The position numbers and the translations under genes are program-made. From Dermanyssus gallinae (Eukaryota > Arthropoda > Arachnida > Mesostigmata > Dermanyssidae), in the NCBI GenBank assembly GCA_003439945.1, contig QVRM01001782.1:682001-746000 (forward strand): a stretch of DNA of 64,000 nt, in the 5' to 3' direction. Numbering within the stretch: position 1 is the stretch's first letter; each line of letters begins with the position of its first letter. The notes beneath the pieces are model-generated. The model did not search any database, was not told the DNA's origin, and worked only from the letters and a program-made list of their open reading frames with translations. Shown here one piece after another: positions 46,539 through 59,177 of the stretch.

Positions 46539-49500
46539 GCACATGTATCACAATTACTAATATATTAATTATATAACATTTACAATATTGCTTATATTAT
46601 TATTGTTCGAGTGTCGCTGAACACTTAACATCATCTTGGCGTTGCCTCTCTGAAGTTCCAATGACACTCTCTGTCGGAGGAACGGTTGATCTTGTCTCCG
46701 CTGGGGCCTCAAGGAGCTTCTTCCCAAGCTCTTTTGTCAGTTTGAGTGCATCTTTGCCCCGAACGCCAGATGACTTGAGACCAAACGCCCTTACCACGTG
46801 GTCCTCAAGAAGATGCGCGTATAAGCGCCGTTTGTGCATCTCCCGTTGGTGAATGATGTGGCCGACGCCCGCGCTGGCTAGTGCACGATAGCCGAGGGCG
46901 TACGTATCAGAGACAGTGACGTCCCACGCCAGCGGCCGATTATGGTCCCAGTGCCGGCTGGTAAGGCCATTCAGTCGACGCCTGTATTCTTTCTGCAGCC
47001 CATCAGGCTCCAGCGTGACGCGGTAGCCGGCTTGCCTAAAAGCGCGCCCGAGGATGACATTGTGGCGGCCCTGCGTAATGCCGCCAGCTTAGTGCAGCTA
47101 AGCCGGTGCAAGCCGCGCTCATCCATTGTTCCACCGCATGGACATTCCTCTCTCTCAAACATGGCAATGCTAAGTCTGAGGCTACTGGCGGCACGGAACT
47201 GATCGTCGGCCAATGAGTGGCGATTTGGTCCCACCCCTTCTGCCTAGTGACCTGTTCGTCAGAAGGACGACCATATTGACGCGCGTCCCAGAGCCGAACG
47301 GTGTCTTGTTGGTGGCTGATGAATCCGCCGGCAGTCGTGGCCACTGCGGAGGCGCAGCTATATGATGAGGCAAGGGAGGCGAGCAAGGTCCGTGGCCGAG
47401 CGAATGTCCATTCCACCCAGCCGGACCGGTAGACTTGCCTGCGTCCATGCCTTATCCTCAAGCGCCTTGTCAAGAATGTTTTCTAAGGCTCTCCTCACCT
47501 CAAGATCCAAAGTTTCTGACGACAGAAGAAGGACAGGTGAAGTCCGTAGTACGTAAAAGACCTTTTGCACTCCCATTGCGTCCCGGTGCTGAAAGTAGGT
47601 TTGGTGTCTCCCGAGATGGCCCAGCCGCTGGTAAAGCCGGTAGAGTTGTTCTCCCTTCTCGGCCACTACCGGGCCAATCGTGTCGGGGAGCACTGCCATA
47701 CCCAGCAGGTCCAGCTCACACCGGTCTTTTACAAGGATGCCCGGGAGCTTGCTGTAGAATTTCGCGATTACCTGCTGTCTTTCTTCGTCTTCGAAACCTT
47801 GAAAAAAAAGCTCGCATTTAGAGGGGTTGAGCTGCAGCCCGCTTCATTGCTCAAACGCTCTAAGATCTTTGATGTCACAGAGTAACACCGAAGGATCGTT
47901 GTCAAGGAGGGTCCCATCGTCGAGGTAGAACAGAGGGACCCTGCATTTCACCTGGTTGACGTACTGACGCAGAAGCAGGCTAAACGCAAGTGGAGCCGCT
48001 ATGTCCCGGCTGATGACGTGATTTCAGTCTCACCGAACATTAGGGGAGTCGGCCAGCTAAATGCCTGGTGCATCATTGGATAGAGGGCTGGGGCGTGCTT
48101 GAAAACTTCTGTCAATTTGGTTCCATTTGTTTGAGCTGAAAGCATTCGTAAACTCTACTTTTAAGAGACAACGTTTCTCGTTGTTTTCGAGAAAGCTGCG
48201 AGCTTTATGAACAATTATTTCCGCCCCATTATCAGTGGCGTACCCCAACTGCCTTGGCAGCTGGTAGTTTTTCACTTTTACCTGGGGAAGCAGGGCCTTT
48301 GTGGCCAATCTACGCAGAGTGCAACCAACGGCTATGGGTCGGTATCCCCCGGTTTTCTTTTTCAGGGCGATGAGCCACCCGCCATATATGACGCTTCTCA
48401 CAGCCTCCGGAACTTGCCCGTTACGCATTATGTCGCATACCTTGGCAAATGTTTCCAGCACATCGTTGTGGTCTCCGTTGGCAGGAAGAAGGCATTTTAG
48501 ATGGTCGGGCGTGAGGCCCTCGAGTTCTCCCGCCGCACCAGATGGAAAGGTACGAAGTGCCTTGGCGACATCTTCGTTCGAGCACGACCCGACCGCAGGC
48601 AAGCCAATGGGGGACGGTGGAACCACGTCCCCTGCAGGAGCAGAACAGTGCTTTGCCAATCGACTTCTCCGTTACGAATGCAATCGTGTCGTCAGAAGAC
48701 AAGATTCTAATGGCGCTTCGCATATTAAAATCCATGGAGAGCTTGCGAGCAGCAATCTGAGCGCGGGCTTTATCCGTCATTACACCTTTGCCTCGACCCT
48801 CAGCTTCTATGCGATTGAGATCTGCACCTCCGAAGAGAGCCACCTTTTCCTTAACCACGCTGGCCAGGCTATGGTCTCTTTCAGTTTCTTTGTCGACGTG
48901 GAGAACTTTTGGGGCGAGAGTGAGCAGCGCGGTCTAGCTCGATTCGTCATTATTTTTCACAACATCTTCAGCAGACGGTGCTTGCGCAAATGAATTCTCG
49001 CTCTCTTTGGAATCCTGCACAGCACCTTGCGTTTCATCTTAACGTTGGCAAGTAACCGGTGAAGAGGATAGGGAGAAGAGGGCGGCAGATGTTGGCTGAT
49101 GACGGTCGTCCATTCGCTGGCGGTTGGCTGCTGGAGTGAGAAGAAGGTTCTACTAGCGGAGCACGAGAAGAAACCAGCGGCTTTGAGATGCTGCTGGTAG
49201 TGGCGGTGGCCTGTTGGAGCGCTGCTGATCCACCAAACTCGGCTGTATTTTTCTTATGAGTCCTTTCAGTGTGAATTTGGATACCCTCTTCGTTGGGAAG
49301 CACATTGAACATCACGGGCATTGGAACTCATTAGCTATTGCAATTGCTTCTCCAGCGAAACAGAACTGTTACTGGCTTTGCTGTGGCTGTCAGATTCTCA
49401 TGCCTTGCCTTTCCAAAGAAAACCGCCGTTTTCATTGTCTGCGTGATGAAATAACTGTTGGCGCCACTTTGTAGATTAGATGTTCGAACCTCAAAATTTC

Positions 49501-49779
49501 GTTGAGAAGTCGTTAGAATTCGAATTTGAATATCAGCTGAGCCTCCGGACCGTTGCGCGGGTGGTTTCGTTTTGCTTCACCCTGTCTTTGTTGGATCTTT
49601 ACAGCCCCTTGGCTGCTCGTCCCTCCGTCGCATGGCCACACGCAGTACATCAAATTCTTCACCGAGTTGCAGGCATCACTCTGGTATGTTACTTCCAGGG
49701 TTTACCATCCTGCACACACACTGACAGGCATACTTTATCGGGGCTCCGTATGCACACGTCCACACTCATTCGCGTCAAT
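46539..49779 (-). mobile_element. RLE-type non-LTR retrotransposon, near full length, antisense (element F)
   Basis: About 3.2 kb between two (AAT)n tracts (46463-46538 and 49780-49818). On the minus strand there is a leader (about 49779-49350) shared with the detached leader at 16117-16480, then finger, RT, knuckle and endonuclease, then a 3' UTR ending at the (TAA)n tail. Full-length architecture with both junctions makes this the best copy in the window for defining an RLE family. Confidence 0.88.
46600..49325 (-). pseudogene. Zinc finger-RT-RLE polyprotein of element F, frameshifted
   Basis: Minus-strand order: a C2H2-like finger near the start (about 49325-49240, second half GIQIHTERTH, first half CP.C in another frame); a Pro/Ser-rich linker; a pre-RT region (48858-48660); then RT in frame 48659-48057 (VAKALRTFPSGAAGELEGLT, IALKKKTGGYRPIAVG, VEFTNAFSSNKW). 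The catalytic box is intact YLDD in FYLDDGTL (47927-47916). A thumb and VRLGGMDIRSATDL follow (about 47410-47370), then the knuckle CPCGGTMDERGLHRLSC (about 47147-47097). The endonuclease has RRLNGLT (about 46985-46960) in place of KRPDG.T, so the first catalytic Asp is Asn, and AWDVTVSD is kept (about 46930-46905). There are several frameshifts and stops. Termination is at 46600. Confidence 0.86.
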
Positions 49780-49821
49780 ATTAATAATAATAATAATAAT
49801 AATAATATTTATTATTATTAC
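49780..49821 (+). repeat. (AAT)n/(ATT)n at the 5' edge of element F
   Basis: About 27 bp of AAT units then ATTTATTATTATTA. Together with 46463-46538 it brackets element F. Confidence 0.88.
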
Positions 49822-52435
49822 TGTCGGCTCGTTGTTGCTTTGTTTCCCCCGCTGGCACAACGGAGCTTGATCACCCCGGAAATTGATTCCTGGCTTCTAT
49901 GGGAAGTGATGGTAGAAGCTCTTTTATTTTATTGTCCACTGTTCATCCACGCACAATAGCAGAGGCAACAGCAGCAGCAGCGGTCCATCCATTCACCTGA
50001 AGCAGCACGGCGTCTAATTCGAAGTGAATGAATGAAAACAATGGAACCCTACGGCCACGACAAGGCGCCGACATTGATCTCTCTCTCTATATATATATCT
50101 CTCTCTTGCTCTCCCTCTCCGTCTCTCTATGCGGGTCGCCTGGATCCGTCGTAGCGATCGCCGATTAAAACTGCACCGGTTCACTGCGCGTTTAGCATCC
50201 TATCCTGCAGCATCTGCAGCTCTTCTTCGTTCCTGTGCGGTTTCACTTTGGCCGTTCGCTGTACGGTGGTCATGCACGTCAAATTGGTCTGCTCACTCAA
50301 TTACGATTCGGCCACGTCGGCCATTCAGAAGCTCATTAGCTGGTTTTAGCGGAGGTATCATCGTTCGCCGTGGTGGTGGTGGGCCTGATCGTCCTAGTTA
50401 GTAGCCGGCCCCGGTTCGGCCGGAACAACCCGGTGTTCCAGGTTTCTGTTCGTTCCTACTCTACTCGTTGCTCGTCACATTTTGTTCTTTAGTTGCGATG
50501 TGTTCCGTTTCTTTTGTTAATATATACACAACATGAAATACTAAATGTCTAGTTCCCCATAAAGACATAATGTATATATATCTATATATTAGCCACATTA
50601 TTTATCCTTGACAGAACAAAGAGAATCAAACGGCTACGTATTAGGAAGGCCGAAACAGCTTTAAATGGCGATTATCGGTAATAATTGAGACGCCAACACT
50701 TGACACGCTAAAAGGACTGGGTCCGATTTCTGTGGCATTGGCAGCCGACTTACATGATTTATTTGGCATTGCCAGTAGAGATGACAATATAGAGGGACAG
50801 CCTATCCATTGGGAGGCGTGCAGTGTTTAGAAAGGAAATGTGCCGTACTGGCAAGAACAGTTAGGGTCTAGATTGCAACATGGAAGAACACATTATATCT
50901 ATCACACCTACTTGCAGACATAAACAGCTGGGTAACTCAAAAATGGTTAAACGCAGCCCATGAGTCTTATAAATATATTAATGTATAAAGGTGTGGGTAA
51001 GCCAAAAATACATTTTAGTAGCAGTCAGTAACTACACGCAGTTCTAATTCGCAAATACACATCTTAGGTCTGATATCCAATATCTGTCTTTTCTTCCTGA
51101 AAAGACTTTTAAAGTTGCAGATTTATTGCGCTGTTCAAACTTACATTCCAAAGGTACCTTCTCTAAACGCCAATTTTCTATAGTTAGCTAGATGGGGCTT
51201 CCAGACCGATGAGCACTAAATGAGCATTGTTCCAATAAGCAACACATAGAAACGATGTAGACATCAGAGATTGTAGAAGCAATGGGAAACAGGTGTTACC
51301 GCATTGAGATAAGGCCCTGACTTATTAGATTTTGTGCTGAATGAGATAAGGGTTTGCGGTTACATAAACTGCGATGCAATGACACAAGTTGGGAATAATA
51401 AAACATTTCAATTAGGATCAATGTGAAATAAATAGATAGAGAATAATAGGTTTTATTATTCTCATGAGTGGTTTACTTTAATTATTATTCTCATGAGTGG
51501 TTGAATGATGCGATAGTTTCTTTTATTGATTTATACACCGATATTGTGATATTGGCTTTAAATTGCTAGACCAATTTTAATTACCAGAGTTACATGAAGA
51601 ATGCGAATTCCGAATGAAAATACCCAGTTCATCCGGAAATTGTATGATACAGCTATTGACTGTATTTTAAGGAAAGAGTTTGGCTTTTCTAGAAAGAGCA
51701 GCTACCTGAGCTGAGCCTAAGAGTTGAAAGGCATTCAGGGCTTCTATGGTCGAACCGCATGAGAACTCAGGACCTATATCGAACCATCACTGGTGTAGCT
51801 AAAATGGTTCAGGGGTGCCTATTGTTAAGAATAATTGCAGTCAGAATTTGAAATATTTTGAAACCTTAATCAGTGTGTTTTTAATGTCGTGCGTGTCTGT
51901 GTGAGCAACAAGTTACGCGCTTGTGTTCAAGACAACTTTTGTAAAAAACAACATTTTTTCTTTTCATAAGCCTCAGTGGTCGATGCATAACATAAATGGA
52001 ATAAGCAGCAAAAAAATATGCCCAGTCAGTAAAGTCAATATTGTTGGCAATATGCTTGACCACAATTTATTTTGTAATATACGTGCGCATTTGGTAGAAG
52101 CAAGCCCGCAAGCTCAAATAAAATATCGAGAACTCTCAGTTTTACGGACACATCGATATCCTGGTCAACCTGCCGTAATGTCATATCTAAACTGCGGTGC
52201 AAGGCTGTGGTCAATTTGACGGGAAGCATGACATCCATTACTTTCTGGCAAGAGACATCTATAGTAGCTCAAAAGGCGACTTCTGCCTTTCCAAGAGGAT
52301 TTGCGAATAAAGGCCGACAACAATGAAGAGTCTGAAACAATATTTGATAGTTAACGACGAGGTACTATCGTTCGTTTCTTTTGAAAGGCAGAAATGTTTT
52401 ACACCGGGCTGACTGCGTAAAAAAAAGTAGTGGTG
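49822..52435. other. Long stretch without a gene
   Basis: The first 600 bp are GC-rich with CT repeats (about 50080-50125). The rest is AT-rich. A short direct repeat (TTTATTATTCTCATGAGTGGTT-like) occurs at about 51450-51502. No frame resembles a known protein. Confidence 0.45.
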
Positions 52436-52686
52436 GTGACTTAGGCGGCTAACGCACCGTTCGAAACGGACCGGTGCCATGGCAACCATGGTTAGCAAAA
52501 CAATCGCAAGTTCGAGCTCCGGCCTTGCTGGTTGTATTTGTTGTACGTGGTTGTCATTGCCCTGCTGCTACATATTATACCTCTGCTTGAGAAAGCCTAT
52601 ATAAGTCCAGTATGAGAACGCAATGACGATAGATGCATTTAGACGATATCATACCACAGGCAACCTAGCCAATTACGAGCGTCTAA
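52436..52686 (+). repeat. SINE-like repeat, longer copy
   Basis: It starts with GTGACTTAGGCGGCTAACGC, an A-box-like match, and has a B-box-like GTTCGAGCTCC at about 52511-52521. The 3' half, including GATGACGATAGATGCATTTA (about 52622), matches the antisense copy at 13898-14043. Head and tail are both conserved between the copies and the middle is absent from the other one. A tRNA-derived SINE with a tail taken from a Jockey/CR1-like linker region is the simplest reading; it is inferred from two copies only. Confidence 0.6.
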
Positions 52687-53199
52687 AATAAAAATAAAAA
52701 ACACTCCACCCAGGTTTGGCCGTGGAGATCACTGCTTTTCTCGGCATCATCGAACCCATTCCATATTCGTAGCGCTGGCCTTTGCCTAGACTACAATAAA
52801 ATGCACCCAGTTTACAAGACAGCCTACTAATGAACTGAGTAATTAAGTATATTTGTGGTTGAATTGCTTAACACGCAGGCGCCTCTCTTCCCTGCGGCAT
52901 AAAACCTAGAATCGTGAGTGCCTGGGGGGTGATTGTGATGATGGTGATAATGATAACGACACTTGACGCAAGAAGGTGGTTGCCAGAGATAGCAACACCT
53001 AACGCCGCAAATAACTGCGTGTTTTATGTACATTGTTTATACATTATAGTCTGTTTGGAAGGTGACGAGAAGGTTATTCTGTACTGTTGCATGGGTCCTT
53101 TAACGAGGCTGATTCAGGCCGTCTCGTATTACGTATCTAGCCTGTTTTGGAGATATAAGGGGAAACGAAATAACCAAATAAGATCTGAGAGCTGAGGCT

Positions 53200-53243
<44 letters not shown>

Positions 53244-53269
53244 CCGTAATATATATATATAACCGGTGT
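52687..53269. other. Spacer with (TA)n, no gene seen
   Basis: Nothing protein-like. (TA)n at about 53201-53242 and a short one at about 53249-53262. Confidence 0.45.
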
Positions 53270-53575
53270 ATAACCGCAAGGACAGGTTTGCATTTTCTAA
53301 ACCCGTATTGGGCCTTTAAGGAAAGACCGTTTTCTTCGGCGAAGTTCCTTAGTTTTTTCGATCACGGCCTCCACCAGGGCCTTCCGCCAGGGTGTTAATG
53401 AGGCAGATAGGCTTGTAGGACCCGCCACCTTGGGTATCAAAACGACCTCAGCCTTTGAGAGTTTGCCCTCGCTGACGATGCAGTTGGCAACCGTGAGAGG
53501 AAATTCCTTAAATAGCAGTTTGATGGCTGCTGCTGGAACGCCGTCCAGGCCAGGGCTTCTCTCAGCCGCAGGTAT
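53270..53575 (-). pseudogene. APE-type (R1/Jockey-like) reverse transcriptase fragment
   Basis: On the minus strand, from 53572, the frame reads AERSPGLDGVPAAAIKLLFK, then KLSKAEVVLIPKV. These are the usual RT start and first fingers motif. After a one-base shift, YKPICLINTLAE matches the standard YRPICLL.t segment. After another shift LSLKAQYGFRK matches lS..QfGFrkg (about 53310-53285). It is an RT N-terminal fragment of roughly 100 codons with at least two frameshifts, truncated on both sides. ATT repeats (53573-53588) lie at its 5' edge. No single frame is long enough to show up as a conventional ORF. Confidence 0.8.
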
Positions 53576-54095
53576 TATTATTATTATTTTTGACAGTTAG
53601 GCTCTTAACGGAGAACTAAAACGCCTCTCCGTCACTCGTTATAGAATGTTTGTAATGGCTACTGAGAGCTCTTTCGAGCAATTCTTGTAACAATTAATTG
53701 TTTCAAATTATTCTAAGAGACTACGTGTGATCAACACATCATGATGCTAGATGTATATAAGCGCTCTCTTCCAACATGTGCACCGAATGGCCTTAATTAC
53801 TTTGCAACCGTAACTCGTACCGCCATCCATTTGTTCCAAAATGATTCCCTCTCTGCATGCTGGATATGTGTGTGTTTTGTGAGTAATGGCAGCATTTCAA
53901 TGCAATAAACGCAGAAACTCAAGACTACAACTTCCAGGATTTCGATTTTTGCATATTTCCGTTAATGCGACTACTTCGCAACTACTTACCGACGTTAAAT
54001 TATTTCCAAATACGCCGATATATCCAACCGGACATTTCCGTACGACGCGCTGTACGGCAATTTTATGTGTCATGCCACAGTAACTAAGCATAAAC

Positions 54096-54151
<56 letters not shown>

Positions 54152-56479
54152 GTGTCCCAGACTATATTGTTTTGTAGTGTGTGAGCATATATACTCTATT
54201 TCTAGCTAGTTTGCTCCTAAGGCTAGCTCAAGCCTTGAACACGGCGGCACTGTGAATCGGACGCAGTCACTATTGCATGTACCGTAAGTTGTTGCTATAT
54301 GCTGAAGCTGCGAGTGTTCACAGGTTTCGTCATGTTGCTTTCTCGCCTCGTTCCAACGCAACAAGAAACGGCGCGGAATACCTCGTACGAGGAATGACAC
54401 GGAAGTCGAGGGTGTCAGCACGCATCAAAGCATCGCCAAGGCTGTTTTGCATGCGGGGAGGTGGGGAGGTGGGCTGGCTGGCGGTAGAGAGACCCTCGTC
54501 CGGCCCTGATACTCGTCTCAGATACGTAGATAGATGTTTGAGAAGCTTCTCTCGCGCCAGTTGCCCCGTAGGTAGATAGGGTAACGTCGACTCATGTATG
54601 TAGTCACCCGCGTAGCCCGTCGCTCTCAAATAACACTGATTTCGTTTCCGATAGCAATATTAGATTTGCCTGCGTTGCAGCTGCTTTACCGCTCACTCGT
54701 ATATAGTCCCAGCTTGCCTCGCGAAAATTCGAACGCAGCGTGGGCGTGCAGCGGTGTCTTGCTAGCAGCCATCTTCTGTGTTTTGAGCTGGCCTTCAACT
54801 TTATAGCGTACCGGCCCGTATACTTCTCTTCGTATTTCTCGTGGCTAAGGTAGCTCGATATTTGCAATGTACAAGTACGGAATGCCAAGGTGTTACCATA
54901 TGTCATGGAACGGCAAACCGCATTATAATTTCACCACGTTTTGCTTATTAAAACTGTCACCAAAAGTATGTATATTTTTGTACGTAGTATTATATCCATT
55001 ATGCAGAAGAGTCAACGAGTTAACACATGCCATCATAGACCCCCACTTCTTACGGCAAAATGTAGTAATATAAATAAATAGAATATAAAATAATCTGCCT
55101 TTTTACGGTTGATAAAATGCGGATAATGAAGTGGCTCCCGCGGAAATAGCAGAGCTGGGAAAGTGCTTTATAAGGACGGAGCAAAGTGCCAAACTCTCTG
55201 AGCAGAAATCTGCTGTAAGATGTTTAGCAATATTATTAAGGAGCGACAATTACTCAAATTTTGGCGTACTGCCAAATTAAGGGTTGGGTAGAGACCTGTT
55301 ATAATGGGTGTGCTGGCTTAATTATCATTAATTGCAAATTAAGCTGTTGCAGTTTTGTACAGTCTCTCCTTTTTATTTTGTACATCTTTATGACTCACTG
55401 GTGATTCTTTTTTGCGTTGACCACTTGGATATTGATGTAGATATACGCAGATTACCGGCGCTTGTAAAAAATAGGTTTATCACATATTTTAATAGTTTTA
55501 GGATTTTTTTTAACGCCAAACAACTTTAGCTTTATAGTGTCTTAACTACCACAGAAGGTACTGCGCTTACATGGCGCTTTTTCAGCTCCAGGGACAGCAA
55601 GTTGTTTTTTTTCTGGCCACTATGTGTCTTGGTCCTGTACTACATAAGAATTCGAGATGGCAGCTTCGTAGCAAAAACGTCGCATCAATGCATGCGCAAA
55701 ATGCTTAGCAGCAATCGCTGGGCAACGCCGGCTGAGAGTGATCGGGGTCTCTTGTGAGAACTTGATCCAAATTGCTTCTGCCAGCACCAAATTGCTTCCG
55801 CTAGTCCTTTCTAACATTTGGTCCTAAAGCTAGGGTCCCCGACATTTGGTCCTAAATCTAGGGTTCAGGAAGTTTACTGTTATATATTAAAGGTCGACCC
55901 AAGTCTCGGTAATAGTTAACACATCGAATTGTTTCGTTAAGGGAAGTTATCGTAAACTCGTTTTGATACCCTTACAGTTCCACTGAAAGTATCTAATTGA
56001 CAACTTTTTGTTTTGACTAGATTGTGGTTCCTTTAATGCTGGGACGTCAGTGATTGTTGTGTGAGTCAGTTTCGATCCGCCTGAAGGCCTGTCGCTTTTG
56101 CTTAACTCTGCACCAAGCCAATGCGACGACGCGCGAGATGTATCTCGCAGAGAGGTTCACATGAATTCTCGTATTGAGACTCCAAGGGAAATGCTGCCAA
56201 CACTTTAAGTTGGCTTGTTCTTCTTCTTTCTACGGAGACTTTTTTTTAATGGGATCTTTGGAAACGCTCATGCACTATCGGTACTGGCAACCAACAGCAC
56301 CTAGTGTGGGACTTTTACCCACTAAAAACCTCAATCCTCCCCATCCCCCCAGAGTTCGGAATTGTGTGGCACTACTTCGAGACCGTGGGAGGGGACCCTC
56401 GTGCTCCACCGGCTCTCATGAATCTCGTTGTGTCCTCAGCTCACGAACCCGAGGGGATGCGTTGAGCTGAGGGCTGGGT
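53576..56479. other. Long stretch without a gene
   Basis: Contains (TA)n at about 54098-54149 and a direct repeat of about 30 bp ('acatttggtcctaaa.ctagggt', about 55810-55865). Open frames around 54280-54630 on both strands are mirror shadows with no family match. Nothing else recognised. Confidence 0.4.
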
Positions 56480-57010
56480 TGCCATAGCCCCTTGCGGTGC
56501 ACCCTCATTTCGACCACTTAATGGCACCTGCGTGCCTTTGTCGCGCGCGCGGCAAGCGTTTTCTTGCCGCGTCTTCTCGCGCATAACAGCGCCTGAGAAA
56601 TAGACGCCTGCCGCCCATGCGGCGGCATCCTTCATCATGTGGCCGACAATGTTTTGTGTCGATCTCCCTGCATAGCAATACGTCGAGCTTCTGCGGACCT
56701 GGGCCAGAGCGAAGCAGGAAGAGATCGTATGATCAACATCGCGGTCATAGCCCGTAAAGACCTGGAGTACGTAAGTGGCTTCCGGCCAGACCCGTCATAC
56801 CAACGTCGGAGGTCCGGTATAAGCGACCGGATCCAGTTTGCCCGGGTAACTCCTGAGCCTGGCGTGGCCCATTCGTGAGCCCACGCGTCAAGCGTTGTCG
56901 CTCGGGCTTGCGTGAAGTCTGTCGCGCCATCTCTTTTACACTCGCTTCGTTCACCTGGCCAGGAGATCCCAGGGGAGCTGGCGAGCCAGGACGAGGACCG
57001 CCTCTGTGAT
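56480..57010 (-). pseudogene. R1-type non-LTR ORF2 C-terminus
   Basis: Minus-strand pieces in two frames: TLDAWAHEWATPGSG followed by ANWIRSLIPDLRRWYD (about 56975-56815), matching the W...W....G.wt..LIPDl..W motif before the knuckle. After a shift comes DRDVDHTISSCFALAQVRRS (about 56745-56690), the H-x4-C half of the knuckle with the first two Cys lost, then NIVGHMMKDAAAWAAGVYFS and GAVMREKTRQE (about 56655-56555). This is the standard end of R1-type ORF2, equivalent to MTVTGLVNAMLGNEEKW... in element B. It is a 3' fragment only; RT is not present. Confidence 0.75.
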
Positions 57011-57028
57011 CAACGGCAATCAACTGCG

Positions 57029-57462
57029 ATTCAACGGCGATCATTTTGGTACCAAAATGATCGCCGTTGAATTGCCCATTGATAATGTCCGTTTTTAGCG
57101 CTGTGAGTGGTTGTAGGGTTATGATTTTGAAGTATTTGGCGTGAATGTTAATAAATAACTTCATTTTTGGCGAATTCTCTTCTAAGCGACCGTGTCGCGT
57201 CTTCTGACCGGCTTTGCATATTCTTCATGATTTTATCACGAACACGAAGGTGTGCTTAGTTTCTGTCTAGGAGGACTGCTTGTCTTGCAACAGCACATTT
57301 TGTGCTGCTATGTCGGGCAAAAATACCAGTGTCACAAATTGTAGTAATAACACTCTCACTCCGAAACAAGACGTCTCAGAGACCATGTTCTATTGGAAAA
57401 AAATATTTGCTTTAACGAGCTCTACAATTCCATGCACGCTTTAAAAACCTTTCAGTCACACC

Positions 57463-57467
<5 letters not shown>
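57029..57467. mobile_element. Foldback element FB1, half copy with 44-bp central palindrome
   Basis: Only the centre and right arm are present. At 57029-57072 there is a perfect 44-bp palindrome centred on GGTACC (...ATCATTTTGGTACCAAAATGAT...). From there the right arm of FB1 follows: TTTTAGCGCTGTGAGTGG, GCGAATTCTCTTCTAAGCGACC, and TTTAACGAGCTCTACAATTCC. It ends in CACACCCTGTA next to (TA)n (57468-57500). The left arm is missing and the R1-type fragment lies there instead. This end is a cleaner CAGGGTGTGACTG terminus than the 41-kb copy. Confidence 0.85.
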
Positions 57468-57512
<45 letters not shown>

Positions 57513-58343
57513 TTATATATTTTTTGTATTGTGTAATCAAGTTTTAACTTCCATCCTCATAGAAGTTTGGTGCTTGGTGTTCCACATGTGGACGAGCCTT
57601 GTCGTCAATTCTAATTACAGAACACGCCACGCTTTTTTTGTTTTGTGCTGCCTGACACAATATATTTACGAACTTATAATATGTGATAGAATTGGGTACG
57701 TAAACCAAACGCCTTGCCTACCCAAAAATACAAGTCGCGGATTTCCCAAAGCGGGTCGTACGTTGTGCGAGCACGCAAAATCAGCGTTTTAATGCATGCC
57801 TAGGCTTTTACAAATGGTACTTGCTTAACTGTGCTCTCGTATGTGTATATATATATATATATATATATAAAAACCATAGTCACAATGGTACAATGTCAGG
57901 CCGATTTCTAAATTGTCTAACTCCCGCTATATCTAAGAGGATTGCCCTATTATCCACATGAATGGCGGGGGTTAAAATCAGCAAGTTCGTAACCTTGAGG
58001 CTTCTTTTAGATGGGTAGCAACGCTTGTTGCCGTGCGCCAGATGTCAGAGATGAGTTCAACAGGGACACTCACACAGCAGGTCGAGGGTGGACGCTATCA
58101 ATTTTTTGACAGTTTGCGTGTCGTCGGCTCGATTATTTAGGCGAATTTTAAGGACGAGAAGGAGGACTTGGGCAAGCAAAGTTCTCGGCAAACCCCCAAA
58201 ATAGGTGGGCGAGGGGCGAAATTTTCAGTTTTGATCTCCGACGCTTGATTGCTGCTATTAGCCCTTGAAGGCAAACGAGCATACTCCTTGCAGTGTGATT
58301 GTAGATCATGATATGCATCAGGCGTAGAACCAAAGAGGTATAT

Positions 58344-58400
<57 letters not shown>

Positions 58401-59146
58401 TTATATATATATATACAAGAGCACAAGCTAGACGGAAGTTGGCGAACAGAGACATTCAATCCGTCTATTATTCGGCGCCAAAAAAAACGACGACAACTAC
58501 AAGAATAGCAACGAAATGGTATCATCAAAACGCAAAACGCACGCGGATTCGTTCGCTAGAACAACGGTGCTGCAGCAAGGGCGGTAGTAACCAGCTTGTG
58601 CCGTTCGAATCAAACGGGAGCCGACGATGCACGAGATGGATATGCGGAGAACAACGCAAGCCAACAATAAAAAAAAAACAGCAAACAACAACACCCGAAG
58701 AGACAGACCCCCGCGTTCGCGAGAGCTGGGAGGAGAGAGTGTGTGTGAGAGAGAAAGAGGGGGGGGGTGGACGAGGGAGAGGTCTTGGATGTAGACAGGG
58801 GCAAGGTTGTACAGAGAAGAAGAGATTGTGGAGTAAAAAGAGAATCCCTAGGCAGAACACCTTCTATCTTCTCTCGGTGTTTGTCTCTCCTCGACGCCGA
58901 AGTGCACAGCGCAAGTGCAGCGTAGAGTCGGCGCCAAGGCCACAGAAGACGCCCCTCAGACACGGCGCGGACGACCGTCGTCAGGACGATGTCGTGGACG
59001 ACGCGTAAAAAGTTTACGCGCTTAAATTTAACTGCCACGGCGCCATCCTATCCGTTTGGTTGGCCGTTGAGACGGCGTCCCCCGCGTTGCTTCCGCCGTC
59101 GCCGCCACCGCTCGCGCAGCCGCCGATTCTTCAGCAGCTGCTATGT

Positions 59147-59177
<31 letters not shown>

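Noticed and set aside
58439..59008. 189-codon plus-strand ORF
   Set aside because: Thr/Arg/Lys-rich with no domain, mirrored by open frames on the other strand in the same CpG-rich DNA.
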